Below, piece by piece: positions 6,843 to 14,065 of a stretch of DNA of 14,065 nucleotides. Source of the DNA: Dehalococcoidia bacterium (GTDB taxonomy: Bacteria > Chloroflexota > Dehalococcoidia > JACVQG01 > JAHKAY01); the NCBI GenBank assembly GCA_030740315.1, contig JASLXN010000020.1:1-14065 (forward strand), in the 5' to 3' direction. The notes under the pieces were generated by a model that was not told the origin of the DNA, did not search any database, and saw nothing but the letters and a program-made list of their open reading frames with translations. The position numbers and the translations under genes were made by a program. Every line of letters begins with the position of its first letter. Positions within the stretch are counted from its first letter, which is position 1.

Positions 6843-8789
6843 ATGGCCGGAGAGGACTCCCGTTGGCAGATTGTGTTCCAGCCCTCCGGGCGGCGGGGGC
6901 AGGTGAAAGCGGGCACAACTGTCCTGGAGGCATCCCGGGAGCTAGGGGCCGAGATTGAGACCATCTGTGGCGAGAAGCGGGTTTGTGGCAAGTGCAAGGT
7001 AAGGGTGGAGTCCGGCTTCTTTGAGAGGTACGGTATTGAGTCCAACCCTTCACACACCTCCCCCTTTACCCAAGAAGAGACAAAGCATATCTCCACCTGG
7101 GAGAAGGCACGGGGGTATCGCCTGGGCTGCGTGGCCCGCATTCAGGGGCACTTGGTGGTCTTCGTCCCGGAGGAAAGCCGCACCGGAAAGCAGGTAGTAC
7201 GCAAGGCCGCCACCCAGAGGGCTATAGACCTCCACCCCTCGATTCGCTTGTTCTACCTGGAATTGGAAGAGCCGACCCTAAGCGACCCCCTTGGAGACCT
7301 GGACCGGGTGCGCCGCAGGCTCTTGCCGGACCACGGCACCGGTCCCCTTGCCATAGACTATCACACCCTCTTGGAACTGCCCGGCGCTCTGCGCCAGGGT
7401 AGCTGGAAGGTGACCCTGGCCCTGTGGCAGGACAGGGAGATTGTAGCGGTGTGGCCTGGCAGGGTGGATAGCTGCTTCGGGCTGGCCGTGGACATAGGCA
7501 CCACCACCGTGGCCGCCTATCTGTGCCGCCTGGATGGCGGCGAGGTGGTGGCCGCGGACTCCATGATGAACCCCCAGGTGGCCATGGGCGAGGATGTAAT
7601 GTCTCGCATCACCTATGCCATGTCCCATCCGGAAGTCGGGTTGGAGCGGATGCGGGGGGCGCTGGTGGAGGGGCTGAATAAGCTGGTGCGTAGCATCACC
7701 AGTGGCGTAAAGCTGACCCCCCGGGACATCCTAGAGGTGGCCCTGGTGGGCAACACGGCAATGCATCACATCATCCTGGGAATTGACCCGCAGCACTTGG
7801 GGGTATCCCCCTTCATCCCAGCGGTCCATGGACCCCTGAATATCAAGGCGCGGGACCTGGACTTGCAAGTGCACCCCGCTGCCAATGCCCACGTTCTTCC
7901 CATAGAAGCAGGTTTTGTAGGGGCCGATAATGTGGGGGTGCTCATCGCCGAGGAGCCACAAAACCAGGATGATATTGTCCTGATAGTGGACATAGGCACC
8001 AACGGGGAGTTGGTGCTGGGGAACCGGCACCGCCTCCTGGCCACATCCTGTGCCACGGGCCCTGCCCTGGAGGGCGCCCACATCAAGTCTGGCATGAGGG
8101 CCGCCCCCGGCGCAATAGAGCGGGTGCACATAGCACCCCAAACTTTTGAGGTAGACTACCGGGTCATTCCCCGTGAGGGTGGGTCCCAGGGTAGGCGCGC
8201 CGTAAAGCCGCGGGGCCTGTGTGGCTCCGGGATAATAGACGGAGTGGCGGAGCTATACAGGGCTGGGATCATTGAGCGTAGCGGCCGGTTCCGCAAGGGC
8301 CTGGCCTGCCCCCGGCTGGTGACCGTGGAGGGCCAACCGGAGTTCGTGATTGCCCGGGCGGATGAGTCCGCCATTGGCAAGGACATCACCATCTCTCAGG
8401 GGGATGTGAGGAATGTGCAACTGGCCAAGGCCGCCCTGTATGCCGGCGCCCGGATGCTGTTGGACAAGCTGGGCGTTGATAAGGTGGACCGGGTGGTGCT
8501 GGCCGGGGCCTTTGGCAGCTACATAGAACCCCAGAAGGCCTTGGTGCTGGGGCTGTTCCCCGATTGCCCGCTTGACCGCATCCGCGCCGTTGGCAACGCC
8601 GCCGGCGACGGTGCCCGAATCGCCCTGCTCAACCGTTACAAGAGGCGGGAGGCCGAGGATGTGGCCCGCCGGGTGGAGTATGTGGAACTTACTCTGGAGC
8701 CGGACTTCCAGAGGCACTTCGTGGAGGCCATGCACATCCCCCACATGAAGGACAGCTTCCCCAGCCTCAAGGGTATTCTCAACGAATAA
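6843..8789 (+). CDS. Corrinoid reductive activator (RACE/RACo type): 2Fe-2S ferredoxin domain plus ASKHA ATPase-like domain
   Basis: The 648-residue protein has full family length. Residues about 8-110 form a plant-type ferredoxin domain with cluster ligands C42, C48, C51 and C96 (CGEKRVCGKC and LGC). After a linker, the ASKHA domain shows VDIGTTT (216-222), VGNTAMHH, VDIGTNGE (from D383), SCATGPALEGA, LCGSGIIDG and LAGAFGSYIEP (around 555). Family members use ATP hydrolysis to drive low-potential electron transfer from the 2Fe-2S cluster to inactive cob(II)alamin, restoring cob(I)alamin on the partner corrinoid protein. The partner is almost surely the product of 6164-6835, whose stop lies 7 bases upstream. 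Characterised activators serve O-demethylases (RACE, ACE) and the corrinoid iron-sulfur protein (RACo). No strong Shine-Dalgarno precedes ATG 6843, which suggests translational coupling to the corrinoid gene. Confidence 0.93.
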   Translation: MAGEDSRWQIVFQPSGRRGQVKAGTTVLEASRELGAEIETICGEKRVCGKCKVRVESGFFERYGIESNPSHTSPFTQEETKHISTWEKARGYRLGCVARIQGHLVVFVPEESRTGKQVVRKAATQRAIDLHPSIRLFYLELEEPTLSDPLGDLDRVRRRLLPDHGTGPLAIDYHTLLELPGALRQGSWKVTLALWQDREIVAVWPGRVDSCFGLAVDIGTTTVAAYLCRLDGGEVVAADSMMNPQVAMGEDVMSRITYAMSHPEVGLERMRGALVEGLNKLVRSITSGVKLTPRDILEVALVGNTAMHHIILGIDPQHLGVSPFIPAVHGPLNIKARDLDLQVHPAANAHVLPIEAGFVGADNVGVLIAEEPQNQDDIVLIVDIGTNGELVLGNRHRLLATSCATGPALEGAHIKSGMRAAPGAIERVHIAPQTFEVDYRVIPREGGSQGRRAVKPRGLCGSGIIDGVAELYRAGIIERSGRFRKGLACPRLVTVEGQPEFVIARADESAIGKDITISQGDVRNVQLAKAALYAGARMLLDKLGVDKVDRVVLAGAFGSYIEPQKALVLGLFPDCPLDRIRAVGNAAGDGARIALLNRYKRREAEDVARRVEYVELTLEPDFQRHFVEAMHIPHMKDSFPSLKGILNE

Positions 8790-8896
8790 GGGGACGCCTC
8801 TAGGCGTGAGGCGATGATTGGATTAGGCCCTGAGAGCAGCCGGACGGCCTACAGCCTTGTGTCTCCCGTCAACCCGCAGTGATAGAATGTAACGGC
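8790..8896. other. Short gap after the corrinoid operon with weak hairpins
   Basis: ACGCC (8794-8798) pairs with GGCGT (8803-8807) around TCTA five bases after the activator stop. TAGGCC (8824-8829) pairs with GGCCTA (8846-8851). Neither has a T-run, so an intrinsic terminator for the operon is not well supported. Confidence 0.25.
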
Positions 8897-9832
8897 ATGG
8901 AACCCAATCTAACTGACCGTTTTTAGGGCTGTCTGCTGGAGCTAGCGGTGGGGGATGCCTTGGGTGCTCCCGTAGAGGGGCTAACGCCGTTGGATATAAT
9001 CGGGCTTCGCGGCAGAATCACCGAGCTATCGGGCGGAGGTCGCTGGGCACCCGGCGAGTACACCGGCGATACCTCCATGATGCTTGCCATCGCCCGCTCC
9101 ATAGCCGCCTTGGAGTGTTTCAGCCCCAAGGATGTGGCGGACGCTTTCTGGCGTGGTTCGAGGCGGGGGCCAAAGGCGTCGGCCACACCACCTTTGTGGC
9201 CCTCTACGAACTGTGTTCCGGGATTCCCTGGCGGCAAGTGGGGCAGAATGCTAACCGACTTCTGCGGGTGAAGTCCGCCGGCAATGGCAGCCTGATGCGC
9301 TGCGCCCCAGTGGCCCTGCTCCACTACTGTGACCAAGAGCGGCTGGTCCGGGATACACTGAACAGATCCATCATCACCCACTGGGAGCCCAGGGCCGGGT
9401 AGGGGGGGCGGTGGCGCTGAACCTAGCCATCGCCCGGCTGCTAGTAGGGGAGAGTGACGGGCTGATTGATGCGGTGGCCGCGCGGGTGGAGGAGCAGAGG
9501 GTTGCGGATGTGGTGCGTGGGGTTGCCGTGATGATGGAGAGAGACATAGCTCTCTCCGCCTTCGTGCTGAATACCCTCCGTTGCGCCCTGTGGTACTTCC
9601 TGAACACGGACTCCATAGAGGGTGCCGTGGTGCGGGCGGTGAACTTTGGTGGACCGATACGAACGGCGCCGTTACCGGCGCCCTGGCTGGTGACTGGTAC
9701 GGGGCTGGAGCCATACCCGCCCAGTGGCGGGAGGGCCTCATGGGCGCTGCGGAGATAGCTGAGCTAGCCACCCGGATTCATAGTATAGCGGGGAGCCACC
9801 GCCATTTGCCCCAACAAAATGGCTACGGGTAG
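8897..9832 (+). pseudogene. Decayed ADP-ribosylglycohydrolase (DraG-like) gene
   Basis: Pieces of one ADP-ribosylglycohydrolase appear in order in shifting frames. ATG 8897 starts MEPNLTDRF, then an in-frame TAG (8924-8926), then GCLLELAVGDALGAPVEG and GEYTGDTSMM. The frame changes by a one-base loss near 9148, where FLAWFEAGAKG continues, followed by NGSLMRCAP and ITHWEPRAG. A second one-base loss near 9399 leads to VALNLAIARLL and TDSIEGAVVRAVNFGG. A loss near 9650 (4 bases if compared with GGDTDT of the family) leads to TDTNGAVTGALAGDWYGA and the stop at 9830. Working enzymes remove ADP-ribose from protein side chains using two magnesium ions. Here the usual TDDTS motif reads TGDTS and the first Asp of GGDTDT is lost, so metal binding would be damaged even without the frameshifts. 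Base-calling errors could explain single indels but not all of this. Confidence 0.85.
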
Positions 9833-9856
9833 GCCGTCAGATTATCCCTGATTCCA

Positions 9857-9880
9857 GTGCCTCCTGAAGTGGGAGGTCAC
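9857..9880. terminator. Hairpin between two convergent genes, possible two-way terminator
   Basis: GTG plus CCTCC (9857-9864) pairs with GGAGG plus CAC (9872-9876 and 9878-9880), an 8-base stem with one bulged T and a 7-base loop. It lies between the ends of the pseudogene and the CoA-transferase gene. There is no T-run on either side, so the call rests on position and stem only. Confidence 0.3.
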
Positions 9881-9916
9881 GCTCTACATCTCATTGCGAG
9901 GTTAAGTCGGGGCGGG

Positions 9917-12364
9917 TTAGCGCAGCACCCCTTCGCCCATAAGCGAGGCGAACTCCTCGTCCGATAGTCCCAGCACCTTTTGGCACACCCATTCCGTGTC
10001 CTGACCCAGAGTGGGCCCGGCTTTAAGCCGGTATGGGGTGAGGGGTAGGGTGCCAGGCCAGCCCCAGTGCAGGGCCTTCCCCAATACCGGGTGCTCCAGG
10101 TATTGATAGAAACGCCGGTGGTTAAGCTGCGGATCCTCCAGCAGCCCCCGAGCGTCCCACACCACCCCCGCCGGTACACCCGCCTGTTGCAGTGTCTCCA
10201 TCACCTCCCGGCTGCTCCGCTGCTTCGTCCAAGCACTCACCAACTCGTCCAGTTCCCGGCGGTGCGTCAGTCGGTCATAAAGCGCGGCGAAACGGGCCTC
10301 AAAGCACCAGGAAGGCTCGCCCATGGCACGACACAGGGCCTGCCACTGGTCTTCGGTATACACGGCGATGGCGCACCAGGAGTCCTCCCCCTCACACGGG
10401 TAGGCCCCGTGGGGTGCAGCCCTAATGGAATCGTTTCCAGAACGGCCCCACACCCGATTGTTGGCGGTGTAGTCCAGCAAGGATGCGGACTGCATGGTGA
10501 GGCCAGCCTCATGCTGAGATATTTCCACCCGCTGTCCCTCGCCCGTGCGCCTCCGGTGGTCCAAGGCAGCCATGATGGCGATAACGGTATACCAAGGGGC
10601 AACCACATCTGTATAGAAGCCGTGGGGGATAGAAGGCTCCCGGTCTTCCCACCCCGAAAGGTGATAGAAGCCCGCCGGGCCTGAGAGGTGTGGGCCAAAG
10701 CCCACGAAGCTGGAACGAGGCCCGGAGTGGCCAAACATGCAAGAGCTGACCATGATGATATCGGGCTTGATGCGTTTCAACTCGTCGTAGCCCAGCCCCA
10801 TGCGCTCCATGGCGCCCATGCCGAAGTTCTCGGCCACCACATCGGCCCATTTTACCAGCCGCAGGGCCACCTCCCGCCCGCGGGGGTGCTTTAAATCCAG
10901 TGCCAGGCTCACCTTGCCGGAGTTGGAGCCGCCGTACAGATAGGCGTTGTTAATGCCAGGGATCCCGTCCTTATATGGAGGGGACATCCTCAGGATATCC
11001 AAAGTGGTTTCGCTCTCCACCCGGACGACCAGTGCGCCGAAGTCCGCCAAATAGCCGGTAGCCCACGGGCCGGCCCCTTGCCAGGTGAGGTCCAGCAGCT
11101 TCACTCGGTCCAGGGCGCGGCCATCGCCCGGCACGGTATCGGCCACCTCCGCAGGCCCAGAGGTAGGTGGCGGCATTGCCCCAGACATCACCCGTGCGTT
11201 GTGCTCGCCCAACAGGGGAGCCCTCCCCCTTACCCGGGCCGGTGTGCGGCTGAACCTGTAAGGAACCCCCGGATAGAGTATATTCCTTCCCACCTCCGGG
11301 TGGGATACCTCCTGCCAGAAGCCCCGATGCTTCAGGTGTTCATCCTCTAGGATGTCCCGGGAATCACTCACCGGCAGCAGCATGAAGCGGCGACGTACCG
11401 CCTCCGCAACCAGTTCCGCCTTGGTACGAGTGAGGAAAAAGTGGCCGAATGTATTCTGGACCGCTTCAATGTCCGTCATGCTGGGGACATCCAGACCGTC
11501 CCAGGTTATCTCCTCCAGCCCGTTGCTCACGCTCTCCTCCCGCATCCACTCCACCAGGGGGAGGATGTTTCGCCCGTAGCGGCCCCCGATAACCCTAAAG
11601 GCGATAAAGCCGTCCTTGCAGGGCCATATTTGCTTCAGAGAGGGGCCGCCCCGGTGCACCCAGTTGCCCATCCGCGTGACCAGGTGGTTGTCGTAGAGCC
11701 AGTAGAGGGGTTCCAGCATCACAAACCGGGCGATGGCCGCCTGGATGGAAACATCCAGCCACTGCCCTCGCCCGGTGCGCTCCCGGTAGTGGTGGGCGAT
11801 GAGCGAGCAGGTAGCGGCATGGATTGACCCCTGTAAAAAAGCCTGGGGCGGGCTCAAGCGCACCGGCGGCCTGTCCGGGTCACCGGAGTTATACATCTGC
11901 CCCCCCAGAGCCATGGTGACCAAGTCGGTACCCTTAAGGTTACGGTATGGGCCGCTCTGCCCGAAAGGAGTGATGGAGGTGACTATAAGGCGGGGATTGG
12001 CATGGCCCAATGTGTGATAGCCCAGGCCCAGGGACTCCAAATAGCCGGGTGAGAAGGACTCCAGCAGGAAATCAGCGCTGCTTGCGAGCTTGAGCAGGGC
12101 CTCTTGCCCTTCGCCGGTCTCCAGGTCCAGGACTACAGACTGTTTCCCGGTGTTGAAGGCCCACCACACCAGGCTGCGCTCCCTGTCCACCGCATCCCCA
12201 TAGAAGGGGGGAATGAGGCGGGAGAGGTCGCCCCCCGGGGGCTCCACCTTGATGACATCGGCACCCAGGTCAGCAAATATCTTTCCGCAAAGGTGCCCCT
12301 TCTCATCCGTCAGGTCCAGCACCCGGTACGGAGACAGAGGAGTCTTCTGGTTGCCTCCACCCAT
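9917..12364 (-). CDS. Fused double-domain CaiB/BaiF (family III) CoA-transferase
   Basis: The 815-residue protein is two family III CoA-transferase units joined by a short linker near 395-415; single members have about 380-430 residues. Unit 1 has VLDLTDEKGHLCGKIFADLG (15-34), DVIKVEPPGGD (36-46) and KGTD (144-147), with D147 at the place of the catalytic Asp that forms the acyl anhydride in formyl-CoA transferase. Unit 2 starts near 416 with VKLLDLT, has DFGALVVRVE (441-450) and reads GFGP at the same place, so Gly557 replaces the Asp. Unit 2 is therefore probably structural or CoA-binding. The family moves CoA from an acyl-CoA to an organic acid without free CoA. The start is firm: AGGAGGT stands 6 bases before ATG 12364. 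The nitronate monooxygenase-like gene ends 14 bases upstream, so the two form an operon. The acid activated cannot be told from sequence. Confidence 0.9.
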   Translation of the reverse strand: MGGGNQKTPLSPYRVLDLTDEKGHLCGKIFADLGADVIKVEPPGGDLSRLIPPFYGDAVDRERSLVWWAFNTGKQSVVLDLETGEGQEALLKLASSADFLLESFSPGYLESLGLGYHTLGHANPRLIVTSITPFGQSGPYRNLKGTDLVTMALGGQMYNSGDPDRPPVRLSPPQAFLQGSIHAATCSLIAHHYRERTGRGQWLDVSIQAAIARFVMLEPLYWLYDNHLVTRMGNWVHRGGPSLKQIWPCKDGFIAFRVIGGRYGRNILPLVEWMREESVSNGLEEITWDGLDVPSMTDIEAVQNTFGHFFLTRTKAELVAEAVRRRFMLLPVSDSRDILEDEHLKHRGFWQEVSHPEVGRNILYPGVPYRFSRTPARVRGRAPLLGEHNARVMSGAMPPPTSGPAEVADTVPGDGRALDRVKLLDLTWQGAGPWATGYLADFGALVVRVESETTLDILRMSPPYKDGIPGINNAYLYGGSNSGKVSLALDLKHPRGREVALRLVKWADVVAENFGMGAMERMGLGYDELKRIKPDIIMVSSCMFGHSGPRSSFVGFGPHLSGPAGFYHLSGWEDREPSIPHGFYTDVVAPWYTVIAIMAALDHRRRTGEGQRVEISQHEAGLTMQSASLLDYTANNRVWGRSGNDSIRAAPHGAYPCEGEDSWCAIAVYTEDQWQALCRAMGEPSWCFEARFAALYDRLTHRRELDELVSAWTKQRSSREVMETLQQAGVPAGVVWDARGLLEDPQLNHRRFYQYLEHPVLGKALHWGWPGTLPLTPYRLKAGPTLGQDTEWVCQKVLGLSDEEFASLMGEGVLR

Positions 12365-12378
12365 GAGAATACCTCCTA

Positions 12379-13512
12379 TCAGCCCTTGGCGAACCGGCTG
12401 CCCATTTCACTGTAGGCGTGGATAGCCTCGGTGACCATGTCCTCCACTATCTGCTTCGCCGGTTTGATGGAGTCTATCATGCCCACCCCCTGCCCCATAG
12501 TCTCGCCGCTGACCTCAAAGGCCTCGGACTGGGTGATGGAGGTGAAGTAGTCCCAGAAAAGCAGGCCCTGAAGCGGGATGGGGAGAGGTTTCTTGGCCAT
12601 CTCCTCCCAGGCGTCGTCCCAGGGGGAGCGCAGGTGGCGGTTGGGCTTGCCGCTGATGAACTTGGACTTGACGGTGCTGGTATCCCCGGCCTCTAAAGCA
12701 AGTTTCTTCATCCACGGGACGGTGGCGGACTCCTCACTGGTCATGAACCTGGTGCCCACCCATACTCCCGTAGCACCCAGGGCCAGGGAAGCCACCAGAC
12801 CCCGGCCATCGCTGATACCGCCCCCAGCCAGCACGGGCAAGGGCTTCACCGCATCCACCACCTGGGGCACCAGGGCTATGGAGCCAATATACCCGCTGTG
12901 CCCGCCGGCTTCGTAGCCCACCGCCACTATGGCATCCACCCCCTCCGCCTTCAGCCGAACCGCCTGCCGGACATTACCCGCAAGGGCTATAACCGTTGTT
13001 CCCACCTGGTGGGCCGCATCAATTGTATCGGCCCCCGGGTCCCCCAAGCTGTACACCAGTACCGGCACCTTCTCCTCCAAAACAATCTCCAGCTTCTTCA
13101 TGCTGACTTCGCGGGTGAGGTAAAGGTGAGGCGGCTGTGGTTTATTCTCCGCCTCCTTCACCCTCATCTCCTCAAGAATGCCCCGACCGAATTCCTTATA
13201 TTCGTGGGGGATTTTTGCGGACAGCGCCTCAGGACTGCCTCCTACAATGGCATCGCCACCGGGGAACACCAAGTTAACCCCAAAGGGCTTGTTGGTGAGG
13301 GATTTGAGCACCCTTACCAGGTGTGAAAACTCCTCCACGGAAATCGGAGCACCCCCCAGCACCCCCAGCCCCCCGGCCTCGGAGACGGCCGCCGCCAACT
13401 CCGGGTTGGCTACCAGCCCCCGGATAGTGTTTCCCCCCATCCCCGCCTGAAGTATAGGGTAGCGGATGCCCAGCATATCGCACAATGGTGTATGCAGTAT
13501 TTTTTCTCCCAT
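12379..13512 (-). CDS. Nitronate monooxygenase / 2-nitropropane dioxygenase-like FMN enzyme
   Basis: This 377-residue TIM-barrel flavoprotein belongs to the NMO/FabK group. It shows RYPILQAGMG (17-26), NPELAAAVSEAGGLGVLG (36-53), GVNLVFPGG (78-86), GYEAGGHSG (199-207, with H205 at the position of the catalytic His of NMO), LAGGGISDGRG (228-238, FMN phosphate loop), GATGVWVGTRF (246-256) and a C-terminal GQGVGMID. Named members oxidise nitronates with oxygen. In anaerobes homologues are common and their real substrates are mostly unknown; a reductase role on enoyl thioesters is an alternative. ATG 13512 is used because GGGGGGAG stands 7 bases upstream. The frame is open 36 codons further, but that part crosses the leader and the promoter start. 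It is the first gene of an operon with the CoA-transferase, which hints at an acyl or acyl-CoA substrate. Confidence 0.87.
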   Translation of the reverse strand: MGEKILHTPLCDMLGIRYPILQAGMGGNTIRGLVANPELAAAVSEAGGLGVLGGAPISVEEFSHLVRVLKSLTNKPFGVNLVFPGGDAIVGGSPEALSAKIPHEYKEFGRGILEEMRVKEAENKPQPPHLYLTREVSMKKLEIVLEEKVPVLVYSLGDPGADTIDAAHQVGTTVIALAGNVRQAVRLKAEGVDAIVAVGYEAGGHSGYIGSIALVPQVVDAVKPLPVLAGGGISDGRGLVASLALGATGVWVGTRFMTSEESATVPWMKKLALEAGDTSTVKSKFISGKPNRHLRSPWDDAWEEMAKKPLPIPLQGLLFWDYFTSITQSEAFEVSGETMGQGVGMIDSIKPAKQIVEDMVTEAIHAYSEMGSRFAKG

Positions 13513-13606
13513 GTTTCTACTCCCCCCATTCTCCCTGCTTTTCCGTGCTGGCCTACGGACAGGTGGGCCGGGCACTGCCGTATGCCTCCGACGGCTCTCG
13601 GCACCG

Positions 13607-13636
13607 ATGATACTCCGCACTGTGGCGGGGCGTCAA
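13607..13636 (-). promoter_or_regulatory. Strong sigma70-type promoter of the NMO / CoA-transferase operon
   Basis: On the minus strand TTGACG (13631-13636, 5 of 6) is followed after 18 bases by TATCAT (13607-13612, 5 of 6). The predicted start near 13600 gives a leader of about 88 bases. The spacer contains an interrupted palindrome, CCGC and GCGG around six bases, which might be an operator. Confidence 0.6.
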
Positions 13637-14065
13637 CCTTGGGAGTTCAAACCTCGAGGCGCTGCGCAGGCCTCAATAGAGGCCGTTTATTATCGGAGAT
13701 TCCAAAGGGACAGAGACCCCTTTGGCGGGGGTGTGGTCCGTGAAGCTTTGCTCATTGGACTCTCCGAGGGAAGCCGAGTCCTTTGTGCGGGGTGGCGACA
13801 AATCTGGCCTACTCTGGGAGTTCGGGGGCGAACCCCCCCAAGAGTAATTTTCGAGGGCGGGCTGGTGGGCTATATAGAGTTTGCTAAAGGACCTCCTCAA
13901 AATGGATTTGCCAAAACGGATTTAGTGGCAAACACCCAAGGCAATTGCGTGCTATCCTCGTGTGACTGCAACCACCGGCAGGCTACACTGTGCCTACCGG
14001 GGAATAATACAGAAGGTTGTCCCACCCAACGGTACCCCTACGAGGAGTATGGTTACTACAGTCCG
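13637..14065. other. Right-edge noncoding region rich in hairpin-forming inverted repeats
   Basis: No gene is recognised here. Inverted repeats follow each other: GGCCTC/GAGGCC around AATA (13669-13684); CCAAAGGG/CCCTTTGG with an 8-base loop (13702-13725); GGACTC/GAGTCC with a 13-base loop (13757-13781); the long hairpin listed separately (13811-13845); and CCGGCAGGC/GCCTACCGG with one mismatch (13975-14000). On the minus strand a perfect GAGGAGGT (13890-13897) has no ATG or GTG at a useful distance. A 75-codon minus-strand frame with a TTG start covers most of the hairpins, is rich in Ser and Pro and lacks domain features, so it is not called. The frame reading off the minus strand at the edge is too short to judge. 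Confidence 0.4.
13811..13845 (+). terminator. Long imperfect hairpin followed by a short T-run
   Basis: Three helices stack: ACTCT (13811-13815) with AGAGT (13841-13845), GGG with CCC, and GTTCG (13820-13824) with CGAAC (13829-13833) around a GGGG loop. AATTTT follows directly on the plus strand. The shape fits an intrinsic terminator for plus-strand transcripts, but no plus-strand gene leads into it, so it may instead be a dispersed palindromic element. Confidence 0.3.

Noticed and set aside
8924..8926. In-frame TAG as a pyrrolysine codon, tempting in a methyltransferase region
   Set aside because: The TAG lies in an ADP-ribosylglycohydrolase remnant, not in a methylamine methyltransferase, and other frame breaks follow. 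TAG is used as a normal stop by the genes ending at 4142, 6835 and 2648.
10067..10684. 205-codon plus-strand open frame
   Set aside because: It is antisense to the well-supported CoA-transferase gene and shows no domain features; high-GC antisense frames of this length are common.
13673..13900. 75-codon minus-strand open frame with TTG start
   Set aside because: The start codon overlaps its own GAGGAGGT, the product is low-complexity Ser/Pro-rich, and the frame covers several palindromes, which suggests a chance frame through structured DNA.

Overview
The window looks like a piece of an anaerobic bacterial chromosome carrying corrinoid-dependent one-carbon metabolism. Promoters of the TTGACA/TATAAT type and clear Shine-Dalgarno sites point to a bacterium rather than a methanogen. 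High GC combined with frequent ATA (Ile) and AGG (Arg) codons, a fused CaiB-type CoA-transferase and a short two-helix membrane protein would fit an anaerobic Chloroflexota (Dehalococcoidia-like) genome or an acetogenic/Peptococcaceae-type Firmicute. That placement is inference and weak.

Left edge (1-1372, minus): a long FAD-dependent oxidoreductase of the fumarate reductase/ketosteroid dehydrogenase type, cut off by the window edge, in visibly lower-GC DNA than the rest. Next (1693-2866, minus): a methyltetrahydrofolate:corrinoid methyltransferase of the AcsE type with its own promoter, then a 72-residue membrane protein. Centre (3102-8789, plus): a tight five-gene operon, diverging from the two minus-strand genes. 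It encodes a UroD-superfamily (MtaA/CmuA-like) methyltransferase, an MtrH-family methyltransferase, a second UroD-superfamily methyltransferase, a corrinoid-binding protein and a 2Fe-2S/ASKHA corrinoid reductive activator. Gaps are only 6 to 17 bases.

Together the centre and the divergent AcsE-like gene make a nearly self-contained methyl-transfer module. A methyl group from an unknown donor would be moved to cob(I)alamin on the corrinoid protein, then passed to tetrahydrofolate by the MtrH-like and/or AcsE-like enzymes. The activator would rescue oxidised cob(II)alamin. No MttB, MtaB or MtmB-type substrate methyltransferase is present, so one of the UroD-like proteins is the best candidate for the substrate enzyme, and the substrate is unknown.

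Right part: 8897-9832 (plus) is a decayed ADP-ribosylglycohydrolase gene with an internal stop and three frame changes. Convergent to it is a two-gene minus-strand operon: a nitronate monooxygenase-like FMN protein (12379-13512) followed 14 bases later by an 815-residue protein made of two family III (CaiB/BaiF) CoA-transferase domains (9917-12364), of which only the first keeps the catalytic Asp. A good promoter lies at 13607-13636. The last ~430 bases hold no recognisable gene but a series of hairpin-forming inverted repeats. No tRNA, rRNA, CRISPR array, insertion sequence or cobalamin riboswitch was seen.
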